Assembly (NCBI GenBank): GCA_021842405.1
Contig: JAKBZR010000007.1
Location: 1-59,431 of the forward strand
DNA: 59,431 bases
Direction of reading: 5' to 3'
Source: a bacterium
Lineage (GTDB): Bacteria > Armatimonadota > Chthonomonadetes > Chthonomonadales > JAMCWF01
Position numbers and translations under genes: made by a program
The notes under the pieces: model-generated
What the model saw: only the letters and a program-made list of their open reading frames with translations
Told to the model about the DNA's origin: nothing
Database searches by the model: none
Shown: one piece after another, positions 18,085 to 26,640 of the stretch
Numbering within the stretch: the first letter of the stretch is position 1
Layout of the letters: each line of letters starts with the position of its first letter

Positions 18085-18834
18085 CTATTTGGCGGAGGTT
18101 TCGAGCAGCTCGTCGGGGATATCGAAATTGGCATGGACGTTTTGAACATCATCCTGATCTTCCAGCAGCTCCATCAAGCGGATAAGCTGAGAGGCATCTT
18201 TTCCTTCCACTTTGACCGTATTGCTGGGGATGCGGGTGATTTCAGCGTTGATCGGCTTTAGACCGTGTTGGTCTATCGCGTCCCGAACGGCGGGAAAGCT
18301 ATCCGGATCGCTGTAAATTTCGTAGTTCTCTTCATCCGATTTCAAGTCTTCGGCGCCCGAATCCAGCGCCAAACCCAGCAAGGTGTCCTCATCCACGCTC
18401 GATTTGGGCAGCGTGATCACCCCTTTGGGCGTGAATATCCAGCCCACACAGCCGGTTTCTCCCAGGCTGCCGCCGGTCCGACCGAAGATACTGCGGATAT
18501 CGGCCACGGTGCGGTTACGGTTGTCGGTCATGCACTCCACCATAATGGCGGCGCCGCCCGGCCCGTATCCCTCGTAGGTCACCTCTTCGTAGTTGACGCC
18601 CTCAGCTTCACCGGTTCCACGCTGAATGGCGTTCTTGATCTTGTCGTTCGGCATGGAGTTTTCGCGCGCTTTCTGGATCGCCAGCCTCAACCGCAGGTTG
18701 GAATCGGGGTTGCCGCCGCCCGTTTTTGACGCAATGATGATCTCACGCACCAACCGCGTGAACTTCGCGCCCCTCTCTGCGTCCATCTTTCCCTTGCGAA
18801 GCCGGATATTGTGCCATTTAGAATGTCCGCTCAC
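18085..18834 (-). CDS. yebC: YebC/PmpR-family protein (TACO1 family)
   Basis: A 249-residue cytoplasmic protein of the YebC/TACO1 family, described as DNA-binding regulators and, more recently, as factors helping translation through polyproline. The family start SGHSKWHNIRLRKGKMDAERG is complete, followed by GGGNPDSNLRLRLAIQKARE and the YEGYGPGG block; the end (DVQNVHANFDIPDE) is also typical. The GTG at 18834 has GAGGT 7 nt upstream and starts exactly at the family N-terminus; the frame extends to 18894 but only through a (TGA)n-like tract. It has its own promoter at 18872-18901. In many genomes yebC is next to ruvC; that is not so here. Confidence 0.95.
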   Translation of the reverse strand: MSGHSKWHNIRLRKGKMDAERGAKFTRLVREIIIASKTGGGNPDSNLRLRLAIQKARENSMPNDKIKNAIQRGTGEAEGVNYEEVTYEGYGPGGAAIMVECMTDNRNRTVADIRSIFGRTGGSLGETGCVGWIFTPKGVITLPKSSVDEDTLLGLALDSGAEDLKSDEENYEIYSDPDSFPAVRDAIDQHGLKPINAEITRIPSNTVKVEGKDASQLIRLMELLEDQDDVQNVHANFDIPDELLETSAK

Positions 18835-18871
18835 CGAACTGACCTCATCATCATCATCATTGTACGGTAAA

Positions 18872-18901
18872 ATTATAGCACCGCGCCCAGCCAAACGTCA
18901 A
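18872..18901 (-). promoter_or_regulatory. Vegetative promoter for yebC
   Basis: On the minus strand: TTGACG (18901-18896), 18-nt spacer, TATAAT (18877-18872). The transcript would begin near 18865, about 30 nt before the GTG, and cross a TGATGATGATGATGA tract before the ribosome site. Confidence 0.75.
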
Positions 18902-18918
18902 ATGGGGGGAGCTGGCCA

Positions 18919-21825
18919 TCATAGCCGACCCCACCAAGCTCCCGGCTCGGCAAGCGGCTTCCCGGACAAACCAGCCGGTAGAGCCCAGATGCACATATTG
19001 CTGTAGTAATCGGAACCCCACACCGGATCGCCGTTAGCCGAGGAGACGTTGAAGTACTGGTTCCAGACCATGTTGTGGGCGCAGAGGTTGGCGTAGGCGC
19101 GTTCTGCCGCCGGCAGCCCGATTCGCGGCCGACCGGCATAGAGTGCGGTGGTGGCGAAATTCCACACCTCACCCGGAGACGAATCGAGGGATTGATTCTG
19201 GCCGCTCGGATCGGGTCGGCCGTCCGGCAGAACCCCGTTTACCGCTCCAACCGCAGTGGCCGCCATGTTAAGCCGCTGCACGCTCTCAACCACCGATTCC
19301 AGGTGGGACTTCGGCACGATATCTCCTAATCCGAGCAGTCTTGCGTACATTTCGCCGATAAGCTGATCGGCCAGGCAGCTTTCGGAAACTCGGTTATGAG
19401 ACGGCTGGTTATAGAGTCGATAGTAGCGGCCGTTCCATAGCTTGGCCTCGAAATCCGCCTGACCCCGTGTAAAATCCGCCTGCCATCGGGCCGCCCGCTT
19501 TAGGTCGCCCATCTTTTGAGCCATCGCGGTTGCCGCCTTCAGCGCGGCCAAATCTATCGAGGCCACGTAGGGACTGGTGCCCCACCACGGCCAGATATCG
19601 TAGTATTGATTGGCGGGCCAGCCGGTATCGCTGCCGGGAGCGTCGTTCACCAGCCCATCGCCATCAAGGATCAAACTGTTTCGAAAATCCATCGCCCTTT
19701 TCACATGAGGCCACATATCGCTCAGGAAGCGCCGGTTGCCGGTATAAAGGTAGTCCCGCCAGACCATCAGTATCCATTCGTTGGTCACGATGGGGCGCTG
19801 GAGGTGAAACATCGGGCTGGCGATACCGAGCGGCGAGCCGAAGCCGAACGGGATTTCACCCTGCGGACTTTGAAACTGGGCAAACTCCCGCATCACCGGT
19901 AATTCCAGCTTCGGAAACAGCATCAGCAGCGGAAATGAGCCGTTAAACCGACAGACCAGCGTCTCGGTAATCGGGCAGCCGGTGAAGCTCTCCGAGTGGT
20001 AGAATCGGCCGTCCTCAAGCCAGAGGGTATTTCGCGCCAGCGAATAGAGGCTGTTGATTAACCCATCCTGCAACCAACCCGGGATCGGCGCGGCGTAAAT
20101 CCGCTCCTGCCAGCTTATGATCTTCTTTTCAATTGCGGGCGCGCGAGGGGTAACCCACTCCGCGACCGCCTGCGCATTCTCAAACCATTTGGTATACCGA
20201 TGGCGGAGCGGTTGCCCATCCGAGCTGGTTGCGCTCGGGAAATACCACGCCAGCGTGAAGGTGATCGTCGCCGCCTGCCCCGGCCGTAAAACTCGATCGG
20301 CGTAGAGCCGCCCATCCCCGGTCTCCTTTTCGATCGAGTGGCCGAGCTGCCAACCTCTGCCGGCGGCCGTTATAGCGTAGCCGTCTGCGCTGTTCGGCCG
20401 TCCCAGCCAAAGCCCGCTGCCGCCGCTGATCAAAAAGGGCCGCCAAACCGGCTGCTCGGACGGCGTCGTGGCCAGGCGGCAGGGCGTGCTCTCCATCCGG
20501 CCGAAGGAATCGCGCACCGTTGGCCAGGCGCCGATCAGAAAACCTTCGGGCAGAGTGAGAGGTTTCAGCTTTGCATGGAAAGCTCCTTCCCCCCAAGAGA
20601 CAAGTTCACTCGTGGTGGGATCGTAACGGATGGTGTTCTGCTCGGATTGGTCGGGTCCGCCCACATCGAAATTAACGAAATAGCCGAACTGGACATGATG
20701 AAGTGGAGCGCCGCCCCGGTCGAGCAGAGTGAACGTTCGCCGGATCGTGCCGGAAGCGGTCACTTGGGTTTCGATCCGAACTTCGATTCCTAGTTCGGAA
20801 TTCACTAGATTTACGTTCGGGTAACTCCCAGCCTCGGCGCGCTTGTCCAGGTCAAGGCCAATCCGTTTCGTCATTTCGCCGGGCGCATAGGATATGCCGA
20901 CGTAATGAGCATCGCCGTTGCGCTCGAATTTGTACCCAAAAAGAATTTGACCGATCGTGGGAGCGCCGTCTACCAGCCCCGATTCGCGCTGATAGGCTTC
21001 CCAATTAAAACCACCATTTTCATCCAAAATGAAATCGGTAAGGGGCAGTGCTTTTTCGCGTCCGGCCGATGATCCAGATATAGATTGGGTGGCAAGATGC
21101 TCCAGTGAAACGGACCACTCCGAGTTCGGGGCGATTTCAGATTTTAACCAGTATAGCGCGCCGGCCACGTTGCCGGATGCGCAGAGGGAATCGGGTAAGT
21201 TACCGGGCCAGCGCAGCGCCAGTCTGACGTTTTGGTTCATCCGAGTGGGATTGTGTACATTGAATCGGAAGATCGCAGCCGGAGCGCCGCTCAAACGATA
21301 GTTCCCGGGAACGAAGGGCGACATGGCGCGCAGAGTCACTCGGACAGGATAAGCCGCGGAGCCGTAATCCATGTCCACCATCGGATAGTGTCCCCAGTAA
21401 CGGGAGGGCGATTGCCCGCCTGCCGTTCCAATCAGCGGATGGAGCGGCGGCATTTTATCATTGACTGTGCCGTCGGCTGCCTCTGGCGTTGCGCCGAACT
21501 CGAAACCGGCATCGGTTGGCGGTGCCGGTGCAAGCCAGTTGTTCTCCAATGTCGCGCGCCCGAATGTGCCGTCCGGATTGAGGTCCAGGTAGCCGGTGCC
21601 CAGCCCCCCCAGTGGAACCGCGCTGAAGTTGTCAGTTGCACCGATCCAGCGGCCGGTAACCTTCATTGAATAGCCACTTGGCTGAAATCGTTGAAAGAGC
21701 TTCCCCTTTGCCGCAGTATGAGGAACGGATCCCGCTGTCGCCGCCGATAGTGCCATCAGAGCAAACACCCCATTTCTCATCGCCGTTATCGAAATTCCAA
21801 CCCAAAAAATATCTCTCACCACCAT
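18919..21825 (-). CDS. Secreted GH116-family beta-glycosidase (GBA2-like)
   Basis: A protein of about 968 residues with an N-terminal hydrophobic stretch (ISITAMRNGVFALMALSAAT) that should direct export. The start of the mature part, FSAVPLGGLGTGYLDLNPDG, is the N-terminal beta-sandwich (GBA2_N) signature; the C-terminal half is an alpha/alpha barrel of DUF608 type with SDTGWPANQYYDIWPWWGTS and SCLADQLIGEMYARLLGL, the latter containing the conserved DQ-x-x-G of the acid/base region. The family includes beta-glucosidases, beta-xylosidases and glucosylceramidases; specificity is open. Start choice: ATG 21825 has GGGAGG 12 nt upstream; ATG 21837 has no room for it, and ATG 21780 would shorten the signal. 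The end lies only 18 bp from the yebC promoter. Confidence 0.85.
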   Translation of the reverse strand: MVVRDIFWVGISITAMRNGVFALMALSAATAGSVPHTAAKGKLFQRFQPSGYSMKVTGRWIGATDNFSAVPLGGLGTGYLDLNPDGTFGRATLENNWLAPAPPTDAGFEFGATPEAADGTVNDKMPPLHPLIGTAGGQSPSRYWGHYPMVDMDYGSAAYPVRVTLRAMSPFVPGNYRLSGAPAAIFRFNVHNPTRMNQNVRLALRWPGNLPDSLCASGNVAGALYWLKSEIAPNSEWSVSLEHLATQSISGSSAGREKALPLTDFILDENGGFNWEAYQRESGLVDGAPTIGQILFGYKFERNGDAHYVGISYAPGEMTKRIGLDLDKRAEAGSYPNVNLVNSELGIEVRIETQVTASGTIRRTFTLLDRGGAPLHHVQFGYFVNFDVGGPDQSEQNTIRYDPTTSELVSWGEGAFHAKLKPLTLPEGFLIGAWPTVRDSFGRMESTPCRLATTPSEQPVWRPFLISGGSGLWLGRPNSADGYAITAAGRGWQLGHSIEKETGDGRLYADRVLRPGQAATITFTLAWYFPSATSSDGQPLRHRYTKWFENAQAVAEWVTPRAPAIEKKIISWQERIYAAPIPGWLQDGLINSLYSLARNTLWLEDGRFYHSESFTGCPITETLVCRFNGSFPLLMLFPKLELPVMREFAQFQSPQGEIPFGFGSPLGIASPMFHLQRPIVTNEWILMVWRDYLYTGNRRFLSDMWPHVKRAMDFRNSLILDGDGLVNDAPGSDTGWPANQYYDIWPWWGTSPYVASIDLAALKAATAMAQKMGDLKRAARWQADFTRGQADFEAKLWNGRYYRLYNQPSHNRVSESCLADQLIGEMYARLLGLGDIVPKSHLESVVESVQRLNMAATAVGAVNGVLPDGRPDPSGQNQSLDSSPGEVWNFATTALYAGRPRIGLPAAERAYANLCAHNMVWNQYFNVSSANGDPVWGSDYYSNMCIWALPAGLSGKPLAEPGAWWGRL

Positions 21826-21884
21826 CCTAAAAGGCATCCTCCCTCAGGGCTTGATGATAAAAGGCCGTTCGCCCTTTCAGGAGG

Positions 21885-22119
21885 GTGTTGAAAAATACGA
21901 TGCTACCAACCGCATCGTCATTCCAGGCCCGCAGAGCGAAATACCGGAATCCAGAGCATCAGCATTTCTACGTCTCGTTTGGCAAAGGGCTGGATTCCCG
22001 CCTTCGCCTGCCTGCGGCCTGCCCCTGCCTGCGCCAAGCCCAGCGCGGCAGGCAGGTGTTGCAGACAGGTAGGCAGGCGGGAATGACGAAATGGGAGGAT
22101 CCAGCGATTTTTCAACAAC
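21885..22119. repeat. Dispersed repeat family B, copy 1
   Basis: Begins TGTTGAAAAATACGATG and ends CGATTTTTCAACAACTT, so the outer ends are inverted copies. Inside: GCATCGTCATTCCAGG, GGATTCCCGCC, and several CCTGCCTG units that form internal hairpins. It fills the gap between the GH116 and URO-D-like genes; nothing else is seen there. Confidence 0.8.
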
Positions 22120-22144
22120 TTCTTAATCCTTCCGTTGCAATCGC

Positions 22145-23152
22145 CTATTGAACCGCCGCCGCCGCATACTCCCGGAACAGCTTCAGGTAGAGATGATAGT
22201 CCTCCAACGAGACTCCAGGCGGGGTCTGATGATCCACCGAAGGGATATAGTATCCGCTGCGCATTACCGGCATCAACCGCTCGAACTCGGCCCGGATTGC
22301 GCCCTCACCACGATGCATCACCGTTTTGTCGAAAGCGCCGACCATCTTCCATTTGGGATGCCGACTGCGGACTCGGTTTACATCAACGCCCGCCATCCGC
22401 TCCAGCGGCAAAATTCCCTCCAGCCCCACCTCCTCAAACCACTGGATGAGCGGCTCGACGTTGCCGTCGCTGTCAATCATAGGAATGATGCCCCGCCTCT
22501 TCAGCTCCGGCACCACCTGTCGGTAGTAGGGCGCCATAAACTCGTCGTACTGCTCCTTGGATATCATCGGCCCGTGATTGTAGGACATATCTTCACCGAA
22601 GGTCATAAAATCAGGGGTGCAGATGGTGCCGAACTCCTCAAGGCAGCGCAAGGCATAACCGACCTGATCCTGGTTGATTCGGTGAATGAGTTGGGGCTGG
22701 TCAAAAAAGCTGTATAGGTGCGGCTCGATGCCTAGAAGCTCCCTCGGCCACCAGAAAAAGCCGCTGAAGGTGATCCAGATTACGGCATTTCCTTGCGCCT
22801 GATCATCGGCCCGCCTTTTCCACTCCTCCCGATCAAATGGAATCGGATCCGGATAGAGATAGGGCCTCATCGCTTCGTAATCGGCCTCGTTCTCGATCCA
22901 GCTTCCCTGGTGGCCGGAGCCGGGCCGTTTTTGAACGGCGCCGGGCATGATCTGTGGAAACCAGAGCTGATAGTCCACATCCAGATCAAAATGGCGCTTG
23001 ATGGCAATCCAGTCCAGGTTTGGATCAAGCCCTTCATCACGCCAGCGATAGATGGTTTTGTCCCACCAGGTCGCCCACTCCATCAAAGGTAACCGGTCAG
23101 CCGGCATTTGACCGGACATCACTTTTAGAAAGCGAGACCTTACCGTCTCCAC
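22145..23152 (-). CDS. Uroporphyrinogen decarboxylase-fold protein (methyltransferase-like)
   Basis: A 335-residue cytoplasmic TIM barrel of the URO-D superfamily. The C-terminal part (FGEDMSYNHGPMISKEQYDEF, then SDGNVEPLIQWFEEVGLEGI and PLERMAGVDVNRVRSRHP) follows the URO-D/MtaA/CmuA pattern. True HemE motifs are absent (no N-terminal RQAGR), so it is unlikely to make coproporphyrinogen. Members of this branch are common in polysaccharide-degrading bacteria and are probably methyltransferases of unknown substrate. It begins with GTG at 23152, GGGAG 7 nt upstream. It stands alone between repeats. Confidence 0.8.
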   Translation of the reverse strand: METVRSRFLKVMSGQMPADRLPLMEWATWWDKTIYRWRDEGLDPNLDWIAIKRHFDLDVDYQLWFPQIMPGAVQKRPGSGHQGSWIENEADYEAMRPYLYPDPIPFDREEWKRRADDQAQGNAVIWITFSGFFWWPRELLGIEPHLYSFFDQPQLIHRINQDQVGYALRCLEEFGTICTPDFMTFGEDMSYNHGPMISKEQYDEFMAPYYRQVVPELKRRGIIPMIDSDGNVEPLIQWFEEVGLEGILPLERMAGVDVNRVRSRHPKWKMVGAFDKTVMHRGEGAIRAEFERLMPVMRSGYYIPSVDHQTPPGVSLEDYHLYLKLFREYAAAAVQ

Positions 23153-23324
23153 ACCTGTTCTCCCTCAATTATTCATCCGACCGCACGAAAAGGTGGTCGT
23201 TTTGTAAATCATGATGAATGCAGCCTATACGATACCCAAATTGGACGGCGAAGACAAGGGATCGCCCGGGCGAAAGAACGATATCCAAGCGGAACGGCTT
23301 AAGCGGATGTTGGCACCATAAAGT

Positions 23325-23415
23325 AGGGAGAAACGGCATCCCCTCCCCGCTTGCGGGGAGGGTTAGGGTGAGGGGCGATCAATCCTGCCACAAATTATCC
23401 CCGTAGAATTGAAGT
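23325..23415. repeat. Degenerate copy of repeat family A
   Basis: Shares the palindrome CCCCTCCCCGCTTGCGGGGA followed by GGGTTAGGGTGAGGGG, and a right-hand end CACAAATTATCCCCGTAGAA that resembles the family arm only loosely. The rest of the 370-bp gap upstream of the prepilin gene holds the promoter at 23427 and nothing else recognisable. Confidence 0.5.
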
Positions 23416-23426
23416 CTATCGGGTTA

Positions 23427-23455
23427 TTGACAATTCGTTACGGGCATGTTAATAT
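23427..23455 (+). promoter_or_regulatory. Vegetative promoter for the prepilin operon
   Basis: TTGACA (23427-23432), 17-nt spacer, TAATAT (23450-23455). Transcription would start near 23462, leaving a leader of about 60 nt before the ATG at 23523. Confidence 0.7.
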
Positions 23456-23522
23456 TTAAACAGCTTGTTTATACGCATAATCAAATGCTCGCAGTACTAG
23501 CTCACTTTAAAGGAGAAATCTG

Positions 23523-24353
23523 ATGCTCAACCGCAAGTCAACCGGTTTTACCCTCATCGAGCTGCTTGTCGTAATCGCGATAATCGCGATACTGGCTGCT
23601 ATACTCTTCCCGGTTTTTGCGCAAGCCCGGGAAAAGGCGCGCGCGATCTCCTGCTTGAGTAACTTGAAGCAGTCCGCTCTGGCTACGCTGATGTATGTGG
23701 AGGATTATGACGAAACCTTCCCAACCAGCATCTATCTAGCAACGGATGGAAGCGGCAATCCTTGCACGGCCACCTTCTACACCGAAGTGGCGCCCTACAT
23801 GAAAAACGCGAACATTATGCAGTGCCCGTCCAAGCCGAACGCGCTCAATATTCCAGTAGGTTTCAATGTAATCGGCCTTCCACCGCCATGTCCGGTCTCC
23901 CCTCAAGCAATTTACATCAGCTATCCCTTCAACTTTGCGGTTATTGAGGACGGCGATCCCAATCCACTATTTGGGGGCGAGACCGGCCGCCCCAACAAAT
24001 CAATGGCTGCCATTCCCTATCCGGCTGAGACCGGCCTCAATTACGACGGCAACATTACGCTGCCGGGCGGCACCGCCGGGTTTGGCCTGTTCAGCTCACC
24101 GGTGGACGCGCGGCATAACCTGACCGTAAATGTGAGTTGGGTGGACGGCCACTCTCATCTGGTCCACGCCGAGCCGGCACTCGATGGGAGCGGCAACCAG
24201 CTTGGCGGGAATGGTCTGGACGGCCAAGCGATTTTGGATTGGATCGTGACGGACAGCCCGTACGGCCATCTCTGCAATTCGCCGAACAATGACGAAATCT
24301 GGGGCGTTCCCATCTCTCAGGGCGCGAACGGATGCTGGAATATTCAAAACTGA
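23523..24353 (+). CDS. DUF1559 prepilin-like protein with H-x9-DG motif
   Basis: A 276-residue pseudopilin. [20 protein letters not shown] is the prepilin peptidase site (cleavage after the G before F) and membrane helix, followed by the lineage-typical [12 protein letters not shown] and SCLSNLKQ. The C-terminus contains [12 protein letters not shown], the H-x9-DG motif that follows processing signals in this family. It would be processed by a PilD-type peptidase and sit in the inner membrane with its globular part outside, perhaps in a type II secretion-like or pilus-like machine. AAAGGAG lies 7 nt before ATG. Downstream and probably cotranscribed are two tiny single-span proteins and a strong terminator. 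Confidence 0.93.
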   Translation: MLNRKSTGFTLIELLVVIAIIAILAAILFPVFAQAREKARAISCLSNLKQSALATLMYVEDYDETFPTSIYLATDGSGNPCTATFYTEVAPYMKNANIMQCPSKPNALNIPVGFNVIGLPPPCPVSPQAIYISYPFNFAVIEDGDPNPLFGGETGRPNKSMAAIPYPAETGLNYDGNITLPGGTAGFGLFSSPVDARHNLTVNVSWVDGHSHLVHAEPALDGSGNQLGGNGLDGQAILDWIVTDSPYGHLCNSPNNDEIWGVPISQGANGCWNIQN

Positions 24354-24384
24354 CCATTTAATTACGAGCGAAGGGAGAAACTTC

Positions 24385-24639
24385 GTGGCCAAATCGAAAT
24401 CCTCAAATGGAACATCCTTCGGGAGCTTTGAGGTACCGACCTGGGGCGTGGTGGCGGCCGTGTTCGTCGTGATCATCGTCGTGATGCTGATTGCGTGGAA
24501 AACCCTCGGCCCTCCCAGTGGGGGCAAGTCTATTAAGGTACATCCCAACATGTACAATTTCCGACAGGAGTTTCTAAAGGGGAACGTGGGTCGTCATCCA
24601 CAAAATATCACCCCCCCGGCCAACAATGGGACACCGTGA
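24385..24639 (+). CDS. Small single-span membrane protein next to the prepilin
   Basis: An 84-residue protein beginning at GTG 24385, 31 bp after the prepilin stop, with AAGGGAG about 8 nt upstream. A soluble start of about 17 residues (Lys/Ser-rich) is followed by one membrane helix, VVAAVFVVIIVVMLIAW, and a polar tail (VHPNMYNFRQEFLKGN). No cysteines and no catalytic motifs. I do not recognise a named family. Position suggests a helper of the prepilin, e.g. in assembly or membrane anchoring; this is inference. A longer frame beginning at 24289 lies inside the prepilin gene and was not used. Confidence 0.75.
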   Translation: MAKSKSSNGTSFGSFEVPTWGVVAAVFVVIIVVMLIAWKTLGPPSGGKSIKVHPNMYNFRQEFLKGNVGRHPQNITPPANNGTP

Positions 24640-24689
24640 TCAACCGAGGAGGGGCGAGAAACCAAAATTATGGAGGTGCTGAATTCATT

Positions 24690-24797
24690 TTGAAGAAACG
24701 TGAGCTTCAACCGTTGCCGCGCTGGGTTCCGATAACAGCGGTCGTTTTTGCAGTGATGGTTGTATTCTTGCTGATTTTAAGGATAGCAGGCGTATAA
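24690..24797 (+). CDS. 35-residue membrane peptide, third gene of prepilin operon
   Basis: Starts at TTG 24690 with GGAGGTG 11 nt upstream and ends at TAA 24797. The product is one short basic N-terminus (KKRELQPLPRW) followed by a hydrophobic helix (VPITAVVFAVMVVFLLIL) and RIAGV. Its layout (Pro-x-Trp, then a Val-rich helix ending in a glycine) matches the start of the 84-residue protein just upstream, so the two may be paralogues. It lies between that gene and the terminator at 24812. Reality as a gene rests on the ribosome site and composition only. Confidence 0.55.
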   Translation: MKKRELQPLPRWVPITAVVFAVMVVFLLILRIAGV

Positions 24798-24811
24798 TTC
24801 GATTTAGGGGC

Positions 24812-24886
24812 GAAGCCATTTGGAAATGGGAGGCGTTGGACTCATCCGTTCAACCGCTTCCAAATCCCAAATGGCTTCAATTTTTT
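24812..24886 (+). terminator. Rho-independent terminator of the prepilin operon
   Basis: GAAGCCATTTGG (24812-24823) pairs perfectly with CCAAATGGCTTC (24867-24878); an inner GGAGGCGTTG / CAACCGCTTCC stem lies inside it, and AATTTTTT follows. It ends 8 bp from the convergent LCP gene. An A-rich run is lacking on the other side, so it should work mainly on the plus strand. Confidence 0.85.
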
Positions 24887-24893
24887 CGGTCGT

Positions 24894-26285
24894 TTAACCT
24901 GAGTCACCCCGCGTGGGTGGAACAGCGTTATTTGATTCGGGGCCAATGCTCGGCGGATTGCTCTTCGTTGTATTACTGGATTGATTGGAACCGCTGGTGC
25001 TGCTTGGGGAAGCTGGAGATTGAAGGCCGCCGCCCGTTCCGCTGGGCGTACCGGTTGTGCCCGGGCTTGCGGGGCCGCTTGATGGATTAACTGAACCGGA
25101 ATTAGGGCGTGCAGGCTGTTGCAATGCCGAAGTGGGTTGCGCGCTGGTGTTGCTCTTCTGCACTACAGGAGGACTTGACTGATTAACCACCGGATGATAA
25201 CCCGCCGGCTCGTAGGGCGCGTTGAGCAGAGCCACTTCCTGCGGGCTTGGCGCGTTGATCTGGATCGGAACCTGCTGGCCGGGATAAAACAATTGCTGAA
25301 TCACCTGCGCATCTCGATTCAGGTCCAGCGAGACGAAGCTGGGTCCCTCGTTGGAGGGTGTCGTCTGTACGACAATGTTTTGCTGTGGCAGGTCGCGTAC
25401 AAAATTTAAGAGCGCCAACATCTGGCCCTGACTCATGCTGGTCTGTAAGCTATAGGCGAACTCATCCAGCGCGGTGGGTAACTTTAAAAAGATGGAGGGC
25501 TGCTGAATTTTCGTGCGCAGCGCTTCCAGAAATTCATGCTGCCGCTGCATCCGCATATAATCGCTGTCGGTATGCCGCATGCGGACAAAACCCATCGCCT
25601 GATAGCCGTTTAAGTGCTGCAAGCCCTTTTTCAGGTGAATGTGCAGGTTCGCCCAGTTATCGTCGTAATTTAAATCTTTTGGCACGTAGAGGTCAATGCC
25701 GCCGATCGCATTGACCAACTCCTGAAACCCGTGGAAATTGATGGCCAGCGCATAGTTCGGTGTCACTCCGAAAACGGACTGAACGGTCTGCATGGCAAGC
25801 TGGTTACCGCCGAACTCGTGGGCGGCGTTTATCTTGTAGATACCGTGATAACCGGGAATGCGGACCGCCGCGTCACGCGGAATGGACAGCACCGCCACCG
25901 TGTCATGGGTGAAATCAACGCGGGCTAACAATATGCTATCGCTTCGGCCGGGCGTATTCAGCACCTGGTCACGATGATTGTAATCCCGATCAACACCCAT
26001 AATCAACACATTGATGCTGGACTGTCCAGGGAACTGCTTGGCTGGAACGAAGGAGGCGAGTGGATTACCGTGTTCCAAAGTATCCATCGCCATCTGCCCA
26101 CCGTACTTGCCAAGAAACTCGCGCATAACCTTGCTGTGGGTGTAAAAATAGCCGAACACTCCTGCACTGGTGATCACCAACAGCAGCATGATCAATCCGA
26201 ATACGCGAAGCGCCAGCTTCCAGCGATTGAGTTTGCCGCGCACCTTGTTGCGACTTTTCTTGATTTTGAGATTCGAGTTCGCCAA
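24894..26285 (-). CDS. LytR-CpsA-Psr (LCP) family cell-wall glycopolymer ligase
   Basis: A 463-residue membrane-anchored enzyme. One N-terminal helix (about residues 25-48) is followed by the LCP domain: INVLIMGVDRD, GRSDSILLARVD, VLSIPRDAAVRIPG and KINAAHEFGG, then GGIDLYVPKDLNY and GFVRMRHTDSDYMRMQRQHE with the conserved Arg/Asp residues. LCP enzymes move glycopolymers from lipid carriers to peptidoglycan or protein. The last 120 residues are a Pro/Ser/Gly/Asn-rich low-complexity tail, presumably a flexible wall-spanning or disordered region. Start is TTG 26285 with AAGGAG 7 nt upstream. In this window it may cooperate with the Wzm/Wzt exporter (52.2 kb), though they are far apart. Confidence 0.93.
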   Translation of the reverse strand: MANSNLKIKKSRNKVRGKLNRWKLALRVFGLIMLLLVITSAGVFGYFYTHSKVMREFLGKYGGQMAMDTLEHGNPLASFVPAKQFPGQSSINVLIMGVDRDYNHRDQVLNTPGRSDSILLARVDFTHDTVAVLSIPRDAAVRIPGYHGIYKINAAHEFGGNQLAMQTVQSVFGVTPNYALAINFHGFQELVNAIGGIDLYVPKDLNYDDNWANLHIHLKKGLQHLNGYQAMGFVRMRHTDSDYMRMQRQHEFLEALRTKIQQPSIFLKLPTALDEFAYSLQTSMSQGQMLALLNFVRDLPQQNIVVQTTPSNEGPSFVSLDLNRDAQVIQQLFYPGQQVPIQINAPSPQEVALLNAPYEPAGYHPVVNQSSPPVVQKSNTSAQPTSALQQPARPNSGSVNPSSGPASPGTTGTPSGTGGGLQSPASPSSTSGSNQSSNTTKSNPPSIGPESNNAVPPTRGDSG

Positions 26286-26353
26286 TTTTAAACTCCTTGC
26301 TCACTTACGGTATGGAGATCCCGCGTATTAAACATCAACTGACCAAACTAAGC

Positions 26354-26488
26354 AGATGTTGAAAAAACCGTTAACACCCACCGGGTCGTCATTCCGCCTG
26401 CCTGTGCGCCTGCCTGAGCAGACAGGTGCCCGCACGCAGACAGGGGGCTGCAAAGCGGAGGATTCCGGTGAATTTTTCAACAACCTCA
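26354..26488. repeat. Dispersed repeat family B, copy 2
   Basis: Left arm GATGTTGAAAAAACCG, right arm GAATTTTTCAACAACCTC; inside are GTCGTCATTCCGCCTGCC and CTGCCTGAGCAGACAGG hairpins. The rest of the 355-bp gap between pyrF and the LCP gene shows nothing recognisable. Confidence 0.8.
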
Positions 26489-26640
26489 TCAGGCCGAAAC
26501 CTCTCTCGATGCGCGGGGTCCATTCTTAACTTTGGGCAAATTACAATATACCCGCAAACTAGGTTGAATCGGAAATCATCAGGTCAAGCTTGGCGTCAAG
26601 ACTAGCGGAAATAACAGCCGAACCTTAACCTATTTATTCT

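Noticed and set aside
18841-18862. (TCA)n triplet repeat as a phase-variable tract
   Set aside because: Only about five units and it lies outside the yebC frame as I place the start; too short to claim variability.
22145-23152. True hemE (uroporphyrinogen decarboxylase of haem synthesis)
   Set aside because: The N-terminal substrate motif is absent; the protein belongs to a methyltransferase-like branch of the fold, although hemL is elsewhere in the window.
24879-24893. Terminator serving both converging genes
   Set aside because: The U-run exists only on the plus strand; the minus strand lacks a matching run, so bidirectional use is doubtful.
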